5,072 nt of DNA, taken from contig JAQGKN010000060.1 of the NCBI GenBank assembly GCA_028290085.1, positions 1 through 5,072 on the forward strand, read 5' to 3'. This DNA is from Hyphomicrobiales bacterium (lineage in GTDB: Bacteria > Pseudomonadota > Alphaproteobacteria > Rhizobiales > Beijerinckiaceae). This document shows positions 4,869 through 5,072 of the stretch, piece after piece (position 1 is the first letter of the stretch; the number at the start of each line of letters is the position of its first letter). The translations under genes were made by a program, and so were the position numbers. The notes under the pieces were generated by a model. That model was given only the letters and a program-made list of their open reading frames with translations. It did no database searches and was not told where the DNA came from.

Positions 4869-5072
4869 TGGGAGCCGTGCTTCAAGTCGAGCTAAAGGGT
4901 CGTCGAAGGGCGACACCGCGCGAACGATCCCGACGCGACCGTACTATTTTGACCTAAGTTTTGGTCTCGCGTCCATCTATACGATTGGTGGACGGCTTTG
5001 GATCTTAAAAAATTACAAATAATCAAGACTTGCGAACAGCATAGCAATTCATTGCAAGCGGAAGCGCGCCCG
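4869..5072. other. AT-rich region upstream of the Ntn hydrolase, no gene seen
   Basis: No supported gene lies here. Bases 4941-5060 contain 47 G or C out of 120 (about 39%) by hand count, against visibly above 60% in the neighbouring genes. A stop codon in the hydrolase frame (TAG at 4946-4944, minus strand) limits any upstream extension to the GTG at 4916. GCAAT and ATTGC form a small inverted repeat separated by 2 nt near 5045-5056. The hydrolase promoter should be here, but no box pair with proper spacing is convincing. Confidence 0.5.

Noticed and set aside
4985..5040. Sigma-70 promoter for the Ntn hydrolase in the AT-rich tract
   Set aside because: TTGATT and TATAGA-like boxes exist on the minus strand, but no pair has a 16-18 nt spacing.

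Overview
The window reads as a high-GC alphaproteobacterial chromosome segment, probably Hyphomicrobiales (Rhizobiales). This is judged from protein style (glutathione reductase with GGTCVIRGCVPKK, RpiA with the LIKGGG and FPLPVEV motifs) and from the clustering of rpiA, a DUF2059 gene and gor. There are no tRNAs, rRNAs, insertion sequences or CRISPR arrays. It is mostly ordinary housekeeping DNA with a less ordinary right end.

Left block (1-2708, all minus strand, read right to left): a small exported protein of unknown function with two Cys-containing repeats, then ribose-5-phosphate isomerase A (rpiA), an exported DUF2059 protein with a GTG start, and the first 309 codons of glutathione reductase (gor), cut by the window edge. 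The rpiA-DUF2059 and DUF2059-gor gaps are only 31 and 36 nt and each start has a Shine-Dalgarno sequence, so these three look like one operon. RpiA feeds pentose-phosphate metabolism and Gor spends NADPH to reduce glutathione disulfide. The envelope DUF2059 protein sits between them with no known link.

Middle block (2709-3725, plus strand): a 117-bp divergent intergenic region, then a HAD-superfamily phosphatase of the phosphoglycolate phosphatase (Gph) type, then a 54-residue two-helix membrane protein that starts at GTG behind a good AGGAG and is easily missed by length cut-offs.

Right block (3734-4868, minus strand): a proteasome-beta-like Ntn hydrolase followed, after one nucleotide, by a VOC (glyoxalase/bleomycin-resistance-like) protein. 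The two are probably translationally coupled. Choosing the internal GTG as the hydrolase start puts Thr at position 2, so removal of Met would expose the catalytic Thr1, with Asp17 and a Lys near position 33 correctly spaced. The DNA upstream (about 4941-5060) is only about 39% G+C by hand count, far below the rest.

The best candidates for a second look are the orphan proteasome-like hydrolase with its VOC partner, and an RpiA whose conserved D-x-x-K sugar-phosphate loop is replaced exactly where the DNA carries a 14-bp perfect palindrome. I see no convincing complete new multi-gene system.
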